Assembly: GCF_014649375.1 (NCBI RefSeq)
Contig: NZ_BMSX01000003.1
Location: 248,001-312,000 of the forward strand
Source of the DNA: Streptomyces aurantiogriseus
GTDB taxonomy: Bacteria; Actinomycetota; Actinomycetes; Streptomycetales; Streptomycetaceae
Direction: 5' to 3'
Length of the DNA: 64,000 bases
In this document: piece by piece, positions 17,135 to 25,285 of the stretch
Numbering within the stretch: the first letter of the stretch is position 1
Layout: each line of letters opens with the position of its first letter
Translations under genes and position numbers: made by a program
The notes under the pieces: generated by a model
The model's input: the letters and a program-made list of their open reading frames with translations, nothing else
The model's database searches: none
Told to the model about the DNA's origin: nothing

Positions 17135-18703
17135 TTGACGCGTCACACGTACGGAAGCCTTCTTCAGGCAGCCGTGGGAGCAATGAGAGCGCTGCTCGGC
17201 GTGTTCGCGCTGGTCGCCGGCCTGCTCGTGACGGCGGGCCCGGCACAGGCTGAACCCGCGCCCGCCCTGCCCGGCGGCAAGAAGAACTGGGTCGTGTCGG
17301 TGGGCGGCCTCGACACGGCGGCGGGGAACGACTACCGCAACTGGGTACGCCTCGGGTACTACGAGTTCCACTCGGACGGCACCGTCCTCACCCACTACTG
17401 GAACTGGTCCCAGCGGGACCAGCCGGTCCGGGTGAACGCCATGACCGCCACCTGCGGCGGCGATGTGCCGACCTGCCCCGTCCGCACGGTCGAGGGCTTC
17501 GCGGGCTCCCCCACGGGAGAGTTCCAGGGCGTCTTCACCCACCTCGCCGACGGCAGGCTCCAGGTGACCTGGCAGAAGGGGACCGGCGGGGCGGACCTCG
17601 CCAAGGACCTCGTCGAGTACTGGCAGGTCGAGACCGGCCTGGCCGCCGACGGCGTTGCCCGGATCACCAGCCCCACGTACTACGGGGCGTATATGGCTCA
17701 GGGCGTCGAGGTGCCCACACCCACCTCGGCGTCCCCCTTCTCCAACTACAGCGCCACGTTCGGCGTCGGCTACGGCAGCAACGCCGAGCTGGGCGCGGAC
17801 ACCCGCGCGTCCATGAGCGAGCTGCTGACCGACCCCGCCTACAGCACCGAGCGCTACCGGGGCGCGTTCGTCGTGGCCAAGCAGGGCGTCGTGGGCCGCG
17901 AGGGGGCGGGCGGCGACTGGACGTTCGGCGGCGGCGACGGCGGGGACAACCCGGCCGACCCGTGGAAGCGGTGCTCGGGCGCGGCCTGCATCGGCTATCT
18001 CCAGCCCGGAGCCGCCACCTGCGCGAAGAACGGCGTCGACGACTTCGACCGCGTCCGCTACATCGGCGAGGTCGGCGGGGGCCGGCGCAACACCGAGGAG
18101 TACTGGTGCCAGGGCCTGGCCGGGGCCGCCGACTGCTACGCCTACAACTCCCACCCGCGCCCCATGCTCCAGGTCGTCGACGACTCCGGCCGCTTCCAGG
18201 GCTGGGTCGGCGTCGAGGCGTTCACCCACGTGTCGACGAGCACCGGTCTGCCGGATGGCCCCGACGGCCACTGGGACGAGGGCTACTGGGGCGTCTTCGA
18301 CATGGTCTCGATCTCCCGGCTGCGCCCCGGCATCCCCGCCTCGTCCGTGAACCCCTTCTCCAAGTTCACCGTGCCCTACGGCAACAGCTCCGTCTCGGGC
18401 GCACTGCGCTGGTACGGCACCCAGGTCTCCTTCCTGGGCACCAACCACGTCGTCAGCGGCTGCCGGTACGCGGAGGCGCTGATGTTCATGGCCGACGGGA
18501 CGACGCAGCGGCTCACGACGAGCCCGTTGTGCGTCGGCATGGAGGAGGACGGGAAGCGAACCTTCGACCAGAAGGTCACGTTCGCGGAAGGGGCCGGGCC
18601 CAGTCGGGTCCAGGTCAGGTACTGGGTGGCGGCCGGGTCGTCCGGGCCGTACAGCGCCGCGGGGACTGTTCTTCAGTGCAGTCGGACCGGGGGCTGTGTC
18701 TGA
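17135..18703 (+). CDS. Orphan secreted protein of unknown function
   Basis: 522 aa from a TTG at 17135 with a GGGGGAG site 6 nt upstream. A classical signal peptide (AVGAMRALLGVFALVAGLLV, then TAGPAQA/EPAPA) is followed by a Trp/Tyr/Gly-rich mature protein with at least ten cysteines (for example CGGDVPTCPV, KRCSGAACIGYL, TCAKNGVDDFD, YWCQG and a final CSRTGGCV), suggesting disulfides. No catalytic motif is recognised. It is divergent from the PGRP-amidase, so a cell-wall-related role is possible but unproven. Confidence 0.75.
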   Translation: MTRHTYGSLLQAAVGAMRALLGVFALVAGLLVTAGPAQAEPAPALPGGKKNWVVSVGGLDTAAGNDYRNWVRLGYYEFHSDGTVLTHYWNWSQRDQPVRVNAMTATCGGDVPTCPVRTVEGFAGSPTGEFQGVFTHLADGRLQVTWQKGTGGADLAKDLVEYWQVETGLAADGVARITSPTYYGAYMAQGVEVPTPTSASPFSNYSATFGVGYGSNAELGADTRASMSELLTDPAYSTERYRGAFVVAKQGVVGREGAGGDWTFGGGDGGDNPADPWKRCSGAACIGYLQPGAATCAKNGVDDFDRVRYIGEVGGGRRNTEEYWCQGLAGAADCYAYNSHPRPMLQVVDDSGRFQGWVGVEAFTHVSTSTGLPDGPDGHWDEGYWGVFDMVSISRLRPGIPASSVNPFSKFTVPYGNSSVSGALRWYGTQVSFLGTNHVVSGCRYAEALMFMADGTTQRLTTSPLCVGMEEDGKRTFDQKVTFAEGAGPSRVQVRYWVAAGSSGPYSAAGTVLQCSRTGGCV

Positions 18704-18732
18704 CAGCCCGGCCCGGCGACGTGCGCCGAAGC

Positions 18733-19272
18733 TCAGTGCGCGGGCGGACGGCTGCCCCGGCGGGGCAGGTGGCGGTCGAGTATGCCGCGCAGCCGGTCGG
18801 TGTCGTCCCTGCCCATGGCACGCTTCGGCAGATAGTGCACGACGAGCAAATACGGCGCAGGCGTCAGCAGGACGAATCCGGCGGCGGACTCCACGTACCC
18901 GCCGAGGCTCTGCCAGCCCCGCCGTAGCTCCATGTCCGTGCCCGCGAAGCGCACAGCGTCGTCGGAGTCGGCGACGGTCACGGTCCAGGGCCCCAGCGGG
19001 GCGGTCATCCTGGCATGCCGCGCGGCCAGGACGCCCGACCTGACGACGAAGCCGAACAGACTGCCGAGCATGGTGGCTCCCGCGACCAGGACGCTGTCGG
19101 TGAGCCACCACGCCGTCACCGCGAAGAGCACCGGCAGGAGCAGTCCTCGCAGCCGGCCCTTGATCCCCTGTGCCCGGACGCGTGCCCGGAGTGCGTCGGA
19201 CCAGTCCGGCTGTCTCAGCTCGTATCTCAGCTCGACGACGGCACCCGCCGCCGCGCTCCGTCCCTCTGCCAT
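18733..19272 (-). CDS. YcxB-like membrane protein
   Basis: 179 aa from an ATG at 19272 with a GGGAGGGG site just upstream, preferred over a GTG 75 nt earlier. Two adjacent helices (LRGLLLPVLFAVTAWWLTDS, then VLVAGATMLGSLFGFVV) precede a C-terminal domain resembling the YcxB-like family (WTVTVADSDDAVRFAGTDMEL, then FVLLTPAPYLLVVHYLPKRAM). Function unknown. The gene is convergent with the orphan secreted protein, 29 nt apart. Confidence 0.72.
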   Translation of the reverse strand: MAEGRSAAAGAVVELRYELRQPDWSDALRARVRAQGIKGRLRGLLLPVLFAVTAWWLTDSVLVAGATMLGSLFGFVVRSGVLAARHARMTAPLGPWTVTVADSDDAVRFAGTDMELRRGWQSLGGYVESAAGFVLLTPAPYLLVVHYLPKRAMGRDDTDRLRGILDRHLPRRGSRPPAH

Positions 19273-19481
19273 GGCCCCTCCCGGTGCTGCTCGGTGACGG
19301 GCCGGGATCGTAGCGGGTGGGTGACCCTCAACCCAGGTCGAGGACATTCAGCTCATATGGCACCGCGACTTCAGCCTGCGATGGGGCCCGCGTAAGCCGT
19401 CGGGAGGCATTCGGATGGTGATCCGGTGGATCACCACCAACGATGGTCTTCAGTGCCCCGGTGACGGTCGAAGGAGACGCC

Positions 19482-20810
19482 GTGAGACCTGATGGCGATG
19501 ACCAGGCGAAGAGTTCCCCTTGGTCCGGCGTCGGCTCGCGTCTGCGGGCGTTACGACCCCCGGCGAGTCCCCGAGGGTCACTGGCGGTCATGGTGGCGAT
19601 CCTGCTGGTCCTCCTCCTGTCGGCCTTTCTGATGGGCCGGTTCGGCGTCGAGAACCTCAGCTGGGCCCTGACCTACACGGGGCGCATCACCGGTGCCATC
19701 CTCATCGTGGCCTCGATCACCACGGTGTTGGGCGCTGCCGCGGTCGTGGACCACTGGTACTGGAACGGCTTCCCCTACTCAGGACTGGTCGCGCTGATCG
19801 GCACGGTCGTGGCATTGCTGGCCAACGTGCTGCTCCTGCTCCAGACATTCGAGGGAGATTCCACGGCCTACCGAGTGCTGTGGGGCCTGCTCACGGCGGG
19901 TTGCCTGTGGGCCGGCTTCGCGCTGTGGCGGACATCGGTCGTGATCCCCGCTCCCAAGCGGGTGGCCGCGGCAGTGGTCGTCTCCTCGGCTCTCGCGCTG
20001 GCCAATTTCGGCTATCAGACCCTTTACAAGCCGTACCAGCACGGGGCCAAGCCGGTCATCAAGATGACCGTGGGGGAGCCGATGCTGAGTCAGGACCGCA
20101 AGGCGTTCTCAGTGCCGGTCGACATCAAGCTCGAGAACCAAAGCGATCTGGGGTTCTATGTGCTCGGCGCCGAGTTCCACGCCATGGGGGAACGGGTGCC
20201 GCTGAGCGCGAGAGACCGGCTCCGCATGCAGTGGCGTGCCGATGCCGAGCAGTGGAGCAATTCCTCGTTCCGGGAGACACACCCGCTTTCCCGTAGGGAA
20301 ATCCACCAGCCCGGCCAGTTGGTGGCGGCGCAGCCATGGATGCCCACCGGACACTGGATCGAGTCAAATGACGAGTTCGTCACTCGAACAGTTGTACAAC
20401 TGCCCATCAATGCGCCGTACGACCAGTTGGCGTTCTACGCCACCGCGAGCTTCGCGCGCAAGGACCGGCTCGGCCTGGAGAGGGTCTCCCCGAAGGGGAA
20501 CTCCTGGTCCGGCGGCAGGGTGCCCCAGTGGATGAAGGCGCAGAAGGATGTCGACTCCGTCATCTTCCGCGGCAGGGTGCGCGAGAACAACGCGATTGAC
20601 GAATTGACGAGGGATCCACGCTTCGTCACTGTCTATTGGATGTTCGGCCCGCACGGCGCAGATGTGATCGAAACCATCACGCGAAAGGGCGAGGAAGACC
20701 ACGTCATAAGCGACGCGGAATCGCGCGAATTGGTGAATCGGTACGGAATCGTCGAGGCCCAGACGGGCCCGTTCGAACAGACGCTGTGGGACATCAAGGC
20801 CCAGCGATGA
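19482..20810 (+). CDS. Multi-pass membrane protein with large C-terminal domain, unknown
   Basis: 442 aa from a GTG at 19482 with AAGGAG 6 nt upstream. About five membrane helices lie in residues 35-180 (LAVMVAILLVLLLSAFLMG, TGRITGAILIVASITTVLG, SGLVALIGTVVALLANVLLL, LLTAGCLWAGFALW, VAAAVVVSSALALANFGYQ). A ~260-residue soluble domain (KMTVGEPMLSQDRKAFSVPV onward) follows, with no known motif. GC and codon use are visibly less extreme than in neighbouring core genes, suggesting acquisition. The 3' end overlaps the end of the lasso cyclase gene by 17 nt; a role in immunity or export is speculative. Confidence 0.7.
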   Translation: MRPDGDDQAKSSPWSGVGSRLRALRPPASPRGSLAVMVAILLVLLLSAFLMGRFGVENLSWALTYTGRITGAILIVASITTVLGAAAVVDHWYWNGFPYSGLVALIGTVVALLANVLLLLQTFEGDSTAYRVLWGLLTAGCLWAGFALWRTSVVIPAPKRVAAAVVVSSALALANFGYQTLYKPYQHGAKPVIKMTVGEPMLSQDRKAFSVPVDIKLENQSDLGFYVLGAEFHAMGERVPLSARDRLRMQWRADAEQWSNSSFRETHPLSRREIHQPGQLVAAQPWMPTGHWIESNDEFVTRTVVQLPINAPYDQLAFYATASFARKDRLGLERVSPKGNSWSGGRVPQWMKAQKDVDSVIFRGRVRENNAIDELTRDPRFVTVYWMFGPHGADVIETITRKGEEDHVISDAESRELVNRYGIVEAQTGPFEQTLWDIKAQR

Positions 20811-22614
20811 CCGGCACGGCCGCGCCCTGCACGCGGCAGCGCTCGTCCAATCGCTCCAGCCACGCCACCAGGGCGAGAGAGCTGTTCACGCGATCCCAGG
20901 AGTTGGCGTTTCCCACGCCGAGCTGCGCCTCCCGCACCGCCCGGCACAGCGTCTCGACGTCGAACATCTCCGCGACCAGCGGATGCCGTGCGGTGCGGCA
21001 GAGGTCCATGAGTTCCTCGCCGTGTGTCCGCAGGCCGCGGGCGTAGACCTCGTCGAAGGGAACCTTGACCGTCCGGCCGTGGATCCCGGGCGGGAGCAGA
21101 TCTGCCATGGCCTCGCGCAGTACCGCCTTCGGACGGCCCGGACGGAAGGTGGCGTCGGCGGGGAGGCGGCGCATCGTGGCGACCACCTCCGGGTCGAGGA
21201 AGGGGTGCGAGAGGAAGAAGCCGTCCTGCCGTGCGTGGTGCCAGGAAAACGGGTCGGGAGCGGCGAGGTAGTTGGCCGCGTCGTAGAGGGATTGTTCGGG
21301 CGCGCGCCCGAACGCGAAGCGGCTCTCCGCGAGGCATGCCTCACGGTAGTCGTGAGCCCGCGCGAATTCGGGTCGCAGCCATGGAGGGCGGGCGAAGGTG
21401 CCGAGGCCGCCGAGCACCGTTCCGCGACGGCGGACGAGCGCTGTGACGCGTTCGGCTGCCAGCGGCAGAGTCGGCTGCACGACGTAGGCGGAGACGACGT
21501 CCCGCAAGCCCCGCTCACTGCCCGCGGCCCAGGCCCGCGCCTGCTTCGTCATCTGCCGGAGCTGTCCTGTGCGGGCCAGCCCGTGCAGGTGAAGCGGGTT
21601 GGCGTCCGCGATCGGATCGGCTCCGCAGCCGGTCAGGAGGATGTCACAACCCAGTTTCGCCGCAGCGGCGTGCAGCCTGCTCCAGAACGGGGCGCGGAAG
21701 GCGTGCGCACAAGGCTCGTCCGGATCTCCCGCGTGACGCTGGAAGTCGTCGAAGTCGGCCACGTCGTCGACATCGACGACGACGGGGCGCGCCGCGGGTG
21801 CGTGACGGCGGATCTCCTCCATCGCCTCGTCGAGGTACGGCTGCTCCCCGGCAAGTTCTCCCGTGCCGAAACGCCCGGCGAGCAGGACAAGGCCCCTGCG
21901 GTCGCCCTGTCCCGCGGCCGACTGACGCGCTGCGAGCAACGCGACGCTGGTGGAGTCGGTGCCACCGGAGACATGGCATGCCGTCATCTCGCCCATACGG
22001 CGCCCGACAGCGTTCTCCAGTGCGAGGCGCAGGTCCTTCGCGGCCCCGCTCAAGCCGCGTCCGTTCGATTCCGGCGACAACGGGTCGTCGGCCTGACGGG
22101 CGCGTCGCGACCCCCGACCGCGTAGCTGCCCCGTGAGCGAGAGTTCCACCACCTCGCCGCCGAGGACGCGGTGCACCCCGGCGAAAGGGGTGAGTTCCGA
22201 GTGCGGTTGGGCCATGTTCCCCGTCAGGTACCGGCAGAAGTAGCGAGGTTCCAGCTCTGCGGCGTCGCCCAGGCGGCGTGCCGAGGTGCTCACCTCGCTC
22301 ACCCGGCCACCGGACTTCCTGAAGAACAGGGGGATGCGTGCCTGCTCGTCCCGCATCAGCAGGATGCGGTCGCGGCACACCAGGACAGCCGCGTAGTCGC
22401 CGGTCGGCAGAGGCGGTGCGGCTCCCGGTGGGCCGAAGTCGTCGAGGAGGCGGCGCGCACCCGCCACACGGTCGCGGTACGAGCCGACCCAGCCGACGAC
22501 CACCGCGGTGCCGGCCGGTGAGGAGACCGTCGTCACGAGTCCCTGCCGTGCCATGGCCTCGGCTGCCCAGAGCTTCGGCGCACCCTCGGCCCATTCGAGG
22601 CCGAGCGCCTCCAC
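20794..22614 (-). CDS. Asparagine-synthetase-like macrolactam synthetase (lasso peptide C protein)
   Basis: 606 aa from a GTG at 22614, one base after the B stop, with GGAGGG 7 nt upstream. The N-terminal glutaminase-like half lacks the catalytic Cys2, as in lasso cyclases. The synthetase half has the ATP-pyrophosphatase loop SGGTDSTS at about residue 216, then TGCGADPIAD, HHARQDGFFLSHPFLDPEVV and FRPGRPKAVLREAM. In lasso pathways this enzyme adenylates an Asp/Glu side chain of the core and forms an isopeptide bond with the core N-terminus. Coupling to the B gene and the upstream precursor supports this over a metabolic asparagine synthetase. Confidence 0.85.
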   Translation of the reverse strand: MEALGLEWAEGAPKLWAAEAMARQGLVTTVSSPAGTAVVVGWVGSYRDRVAGARRLLDDFGPPGAAPPLPTGDYAAVLVCRDRILLMRDEQARIPLFFRKSGGRVSEVSTSARRLGDAAELEPRYFCRYLTGNMAQPHSELTPFAGVHRVLGGEVVELSLTGQLRGRGSRRARQADDPLSPESNGRGLSGAAKDLRLALENAVGRRMGEMTACHVSGGTDSTSVALLAARQSAAGQGDRRGLVLLAGRFGTGELAGEQPYLDEAMEEIRRHAPAARPVVVDVDDVADFDDFQRHAGDPDEPCAHAFRAPFWSRLHAAAAKLGCDILLTGCGADPIADANPLHLHGLARTGQLRQMTKQARAWAAGSERGLRDVVSAYVVQPTLPLAAERVTALVRRRGTVLGGLGTFARPPWLRPEFARAHDYREACLAESRFAFGRAPEQSLYDAANYLAAPDPFSWHHARQDGFFLSHPFLDPEVVATMRRLPADATFRPGRPKAVLREAMADLLPPGIHGRTVKVPFDEVYARGLRTHGEELMDLCRTARHPLVAEMFDVETLCRAVREAQLGVGNANSWDRVNSSLALVAWLERLDERCRVQGAAVPVIAGP

Positions 22615-22615
22615 G

Positions 22616-23242
22616 TCACTGCCCTCCGCCGTCGATCGAGAGAACCGGCGTGAACGCGTGCCCGCGCGGATCGGCGTCAGGGATGCACAGGCCGGCCGAC
22701 GAGGTCCAGGCATGCAGGGCGAACGGGTGCTCGCGCACACCGACGTGCAGTACGGCCTTCAGGCCACGCCGCCGCAGCAGGACGAACGCCGTCACAGCCT
22801 CGGCCTTGCAGTCGTCGTTGACGAACCAACTACTGCGGGCATGAGACGTCACCGCTCGCTTCAGCCGTGCGACGTCCTCCGCGGAGGGGGAATCAGCACG
22901 GGCGTACTCCGGGGCCACCAAGGACAGGAGCCGAAGGACGCGTCCGAAACCCATGGTGCGGATCAGCAGGTTCACTCCGCGCAGCCAGAGCCCGACCTCG
23001 GCGTCGGAATGCTCCCTCGGGCGGGCCGTGGCACACCCGGCACGTATGAGACCGGTGACGAGTTCCGCGCGTTGCTCGGCAGGGCTCCCGTCAGCGAATT
23101 TCTGGACGTCTGCGGTCGCCATTCCAAGAAAACGCGTCCGCTTCCAGTCCGCGATCAGCGCTCCGCTCGACATCCTGGTGACACGGCAGTGCGGTGACAG
23201 GATCCGCGTCATGGCTACCAGGGCATGTGTGTCCTCTGCCAC
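22616..23242 (-). CDS. Lasso-type leader peptidase (B protein) with N-terminal leader-binding region
   Basis: 208 aa from a GTG at 23242 with GGAGGA 6 nt upstream. The C-terminal ~120 residues are a transglutaminase-like protease of the lasso B2 family: the predicted nucleophile C145 in VNDDCKAEAVTAFVLLRRRG, VGVREHPF, and H177 in LHAWT, with a downstream Asp. The N-terminal ~70 residues (CRVTRMSSGALIADWKRTRF) resemble a degenerate PqqD/RRE leader-binding module, making this a fused B1-B2 protein of McjB length. Actinobacterial clusters usually encode B1 and B2 separately. It should recognise and cut the leader of the precursor encoded 24 nt upstream. Confidence 0.82.
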   Translation of the reverse strand: MAEDTHALVAMTRILSPHCRVTRMSSGALIADWKRTRFLGMATADVQKFADGSPAEQRAELVTGLIRAGCATARPREHSDAEVGLWLRGVNLLIRTMGFGRVLRLLSLVAPEYARADSPSAEDVARLKRAVTSHARSSWFVNDDCKAEAVTAFVLLRRRGLKAVLHVGVREHPFALHAWTSSAGLCIPDADPRGHAFTPVLSIDGGGQ

Positions 23243-23266
23243 CGCACATCCTCCAGGGGTGTGGAG

Positions 23267-23383
23267 TCAGCCCATGTATCCGTGACCGTCGTACATGCTG
23301 CCGCTGGCGCCCCGGATCAGACCGCCCTTGCCGAGCAGGACAAGCCCACGCGGCATACGACGGCGCAGCAGTCGGAGAAACAT
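23267..23383 (-). CDS. Candidate lasso precursor peptide (38 aa)
   Basis: A short ORF from an ATG at 23383 with a near-ideal GGAGGT site and 5-nt spacing, ending 24 nt before the B gene on the same strand. It has a basic, hydrophobic leader of about 24 residues (MFLRLLRRRM..., containing LVLLGKGGLIR) and then GASGSMYDGHGYMG. This C-terminus fits a lasso core with Gly1 and Asp8 forming an 8-residue ring and a GHGYMG tail. The leader has LxxxGK, which resembles part of the usual YxxPxLxxxGxx motif, but lacks the Tyr and the Thr at -2 (Ile here). Ribosome site, position and ring geometry support the call; the atypical leader keeps it provisional. Confidence 0.62.
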   Translation of the reverse strand: MFLRLLRRRMPRGLVLLGKGGLIRGASGSMYDGHGYMG

Positions 23384-23456
23384 CGCCTACCTCCAGAATC
23401 AGGCAGCCGTCGATCAATTTCAGGCTACTCCGCCCCGGATGCCCCGCAACCGCAGG

Positions 23457-23651
23457 TCAGCGGCGGGAGCTCTGCTTCAGGGCCTCGATGAAGGTGGTGA
23501 AGACGTCGGCCGGGAAGGTGAGGGTGGCGCGCGACGGGGCTTTGGAGTCGCGGATGGCTATGAGGGGGTTCAGATCCGCGACCTCGACGCAGTCGTTCCC
23601 CTCACCGCCGCCGGAGAAGGAAGACTTCTTCCATGGGATGGGGGCGGTCAT
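23457..23651 (-). CDS. DUF397 protein
   Basis: 64 aa from an ATG at 23651 with a GAGGAG site. It has the standard DUF397 pattern PWKKSSFSGGGEGNDCVEVAD, then IAIRDSK and FPADVFTTFIEALK. DUF397 genes are almost always paired with an upstream XRE/DUF5753 gene in Streptomyces, as here. The pair is often described as a toxin-antitoxin-like or regulatory module. It lies 73 nt upstream of the lasso precursor on the same strand. Confidence 0.9.
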   Translation of the reverse strand: MTAPIPWKKSSFSGGGEGNDCVEVADLNPLIAIRDSKAPSRATLTFPADVFTTFIEALKQSSRR

Positions 23652-23659
23652 GCTGCTCC

Positions 23660-24511
23660 TCACAGTTCCTTGGCCAGCTCGTGGATGAGGTCACGCGATC
23701 GCTCCGGGGTGAGTGACCCCTTCTTCACCCTACGGAAGAGCTTGCGAAAATGCTCCAGTTGGGCTTCGGAGTCGACGAAGGCCGTGCCGTGCGGAGCATC
23801 GCGGACCACGGTGTCCAACCGGGGGACCGCTCCACCCACGTGCACCATCGTGCTGCCGGCGCCCGGGAAGTCGTCGAGGGCGAAGGGGACAACCCGAACG
23901 GTGATGTGGTCGAGCTCCGACATATCCAGGATGCGCGTCAGTTGGGCCTGAGTCGCGGCTCGTCCGGCCACCCTGATGCGGAGGGCAGCCTCATGGATCA
24001 CGGTCTCGTACGGGATGGGGTCGGGGCCCTCGATGACGACTTTGCGCTTCATCCTGTGAGCCACTCGCAGCTCCACCTCGCCCTCCGGGAACTCCGGGTT
24101 CATGTAGGCGAAGAGGGCCCGGGCGTAGTCCTCCGTCTGGAAGAGGCCCGGGACATGGATGACGGCCACGTCGTGTCGGAACCTTGCGTGGTGATCCAGC
24201 TCGGCGATGTCCAGATAGGCGGCGGGCAGGATGCCTCGGTATTCCTCCCACCAGCCACGGGTTCGGTCGGTCGCCAAGGCCACCAGGGCGTCGATGAACT
24301 CGCCGTCGGAACAGGCGTAGTTGGCTGCGAGGCGGCGTAGCCGTTCCTCGCTCACGCCCGCCAGTCCGGATTCGATGTGGCTCATCTGGACGCGGCCCGT
24401 TCCGAGCAGCGCTGCTGCCTCGCGAGCGGTGAGTCCGGCCGCCTCACGGAGTCTGCGCAACTCGACTCCCAGGCGCATCTGGCGTGCCGTTGGTTCGCGC
24501 CTCAGGACCAT
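23660..24511 (-). CDS. XRE-family regulator with DUF5753 domain
   Basis: 283 aa from an ATG at 24511 with GAGGAGC 5 nt upstream. The N-terminal helix-turn-helix (about 10-65) reads LRRLREAAGLTAREAAALLGTGRVQMSHIESG. The remaining DUF5753 domain includes VIHVPGLFQTEDYARALF, ELRVAHRMKRK and VVRDAPHGTAFVD. It is the upstream partner of the DUF397 gene. With no gap in direction before the lasso precursor, it may regulate that operon, but such pairs occur in many copies per genome. Confidence 0.9.
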   Translation of the reverse strand: MVLRREPTARQMRLGVELRRLREAAGLTAREAAALLGTGRVQMSHIESGLAGVSEERLRRLAANYACSDGEFIDALVALATDRTRGWWEEYRGILPAAYLDIAELDHHARFRHDVAVIHVPGLFQTEDYARALFAYMNPEFPEGEVELRVAHRMKRKVVIEGPDPIPYETVIHEAALRIRVAGRAATQAQLTRILDMSELDHITVRVVPFALDDFPGAGSTMVHVGGAVPRLDTVVRDAPHGTAFVDSEAQLEHFRKLFRRVKKGSLTPERSRDLIHELAKEL

Positions 24512-24735
24512 CGATTGCTCCTCGTTCAACACGCCCGCCGCCGCGGCCCGTTCGGAGCCAGATTACGGGATCGGCTTGCTCGGGATGACAGGTTAGCCCT
24601 ACCGTCAGTGACGCGACGCACACGCTGCGGAAACGCCGGGAGCCCGGAAGCGCACCGCCCCGTCCTGCCGTGACGGCTGCGGCAATGACACCGCCCGCCG
24701 ACAGCAACCCCCCACCACCTCAACGGAGTTGACCC

Positions 24736-25178
24736 ATGCCCGAAAACCAGCCCGACCAGCTCACCGACTCCTGGGAGTACTGCCTCTACATCCCCAACGA
24801 CCCCCGCGCCGTCACCGTCAGTCGCCGCACCCTCCGTCTCGTCCTCACCCTGCACGGCCTCATCGGCCTCGTCGACACCGCCGAGCTGCTCGCCGCCGAG
24901 CTGGTCGGCAACGCCGTGCGGCATCAGAAGGGGCCCGCCGCGCTGAGGGTGCGGTGGCGGGAGGGGGTGTTGCGGATCGGGGCGTGGGACGCGGATCCGG
25001 AGCCGCCCGAGCCGCCGGGGAGGTTCGAGGAGCTGGAGGGTGCGGAGGAGGGGCGGGGCTGGCCCTCGTGCGGGCCTGTTCCGATCTCTGGGGATGGCAG
25101 CCGCTGTCCAGATTCGGCAATCGGGGCAAGGTCGTGTGGTGCGAGATCGGCGCCCCGGGGATGCGTACGCCTGTGTGA
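24736..25178 (+). pseudogene. GHKL ATPase (RsbW-like anti-sigma kinase type), frameshifted
   Basis: It starts at an ATG (24736) and reads SWEYCLYIPNDPRAVTVSRRTLRLVLTLHG, then DTAELLAAELVGNAVRHQKGPA, i.e. a serine-kinase-type HATPase N box. The family-typical C-terminus, GLALVRACSDLWGW then GKVVWCEIGAP, is only in the +2 frame, which stays open to 25178. The frames join near 25055-25060 in a G-rich run (GGGCGGGGCTGG), consistent with loss of one base. As written, the product would have an unrelated Cys-rich tail. A sequencing error in the G run is a fair alternative. Confidence 0.65.
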
Positions 25179-25285
25179 CCAGTGACACAGGTGTGACCCG
25201 TGATGCCGACGGCGTCCCATCCGCTGGGGCAGGCGGGGGGAACTGGCAGTCCGTTCCCCCTACCCGGACGAGGGGGGACGGACCT

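Noticed and set aside
17093..19111. 672-aa minus-strand open frame opposite the secreted protein
   Set aside because: No family similarity; antisense to a gene with signal peptide and ribosome site.
20794..22614. Ordinary asparagine synthetase (asnB)
   Set aside because: It lacks the N-terminal catalytic Cys of the glutaminase and is coupled to a transglutaminase-like B gene and a small peptide gene.
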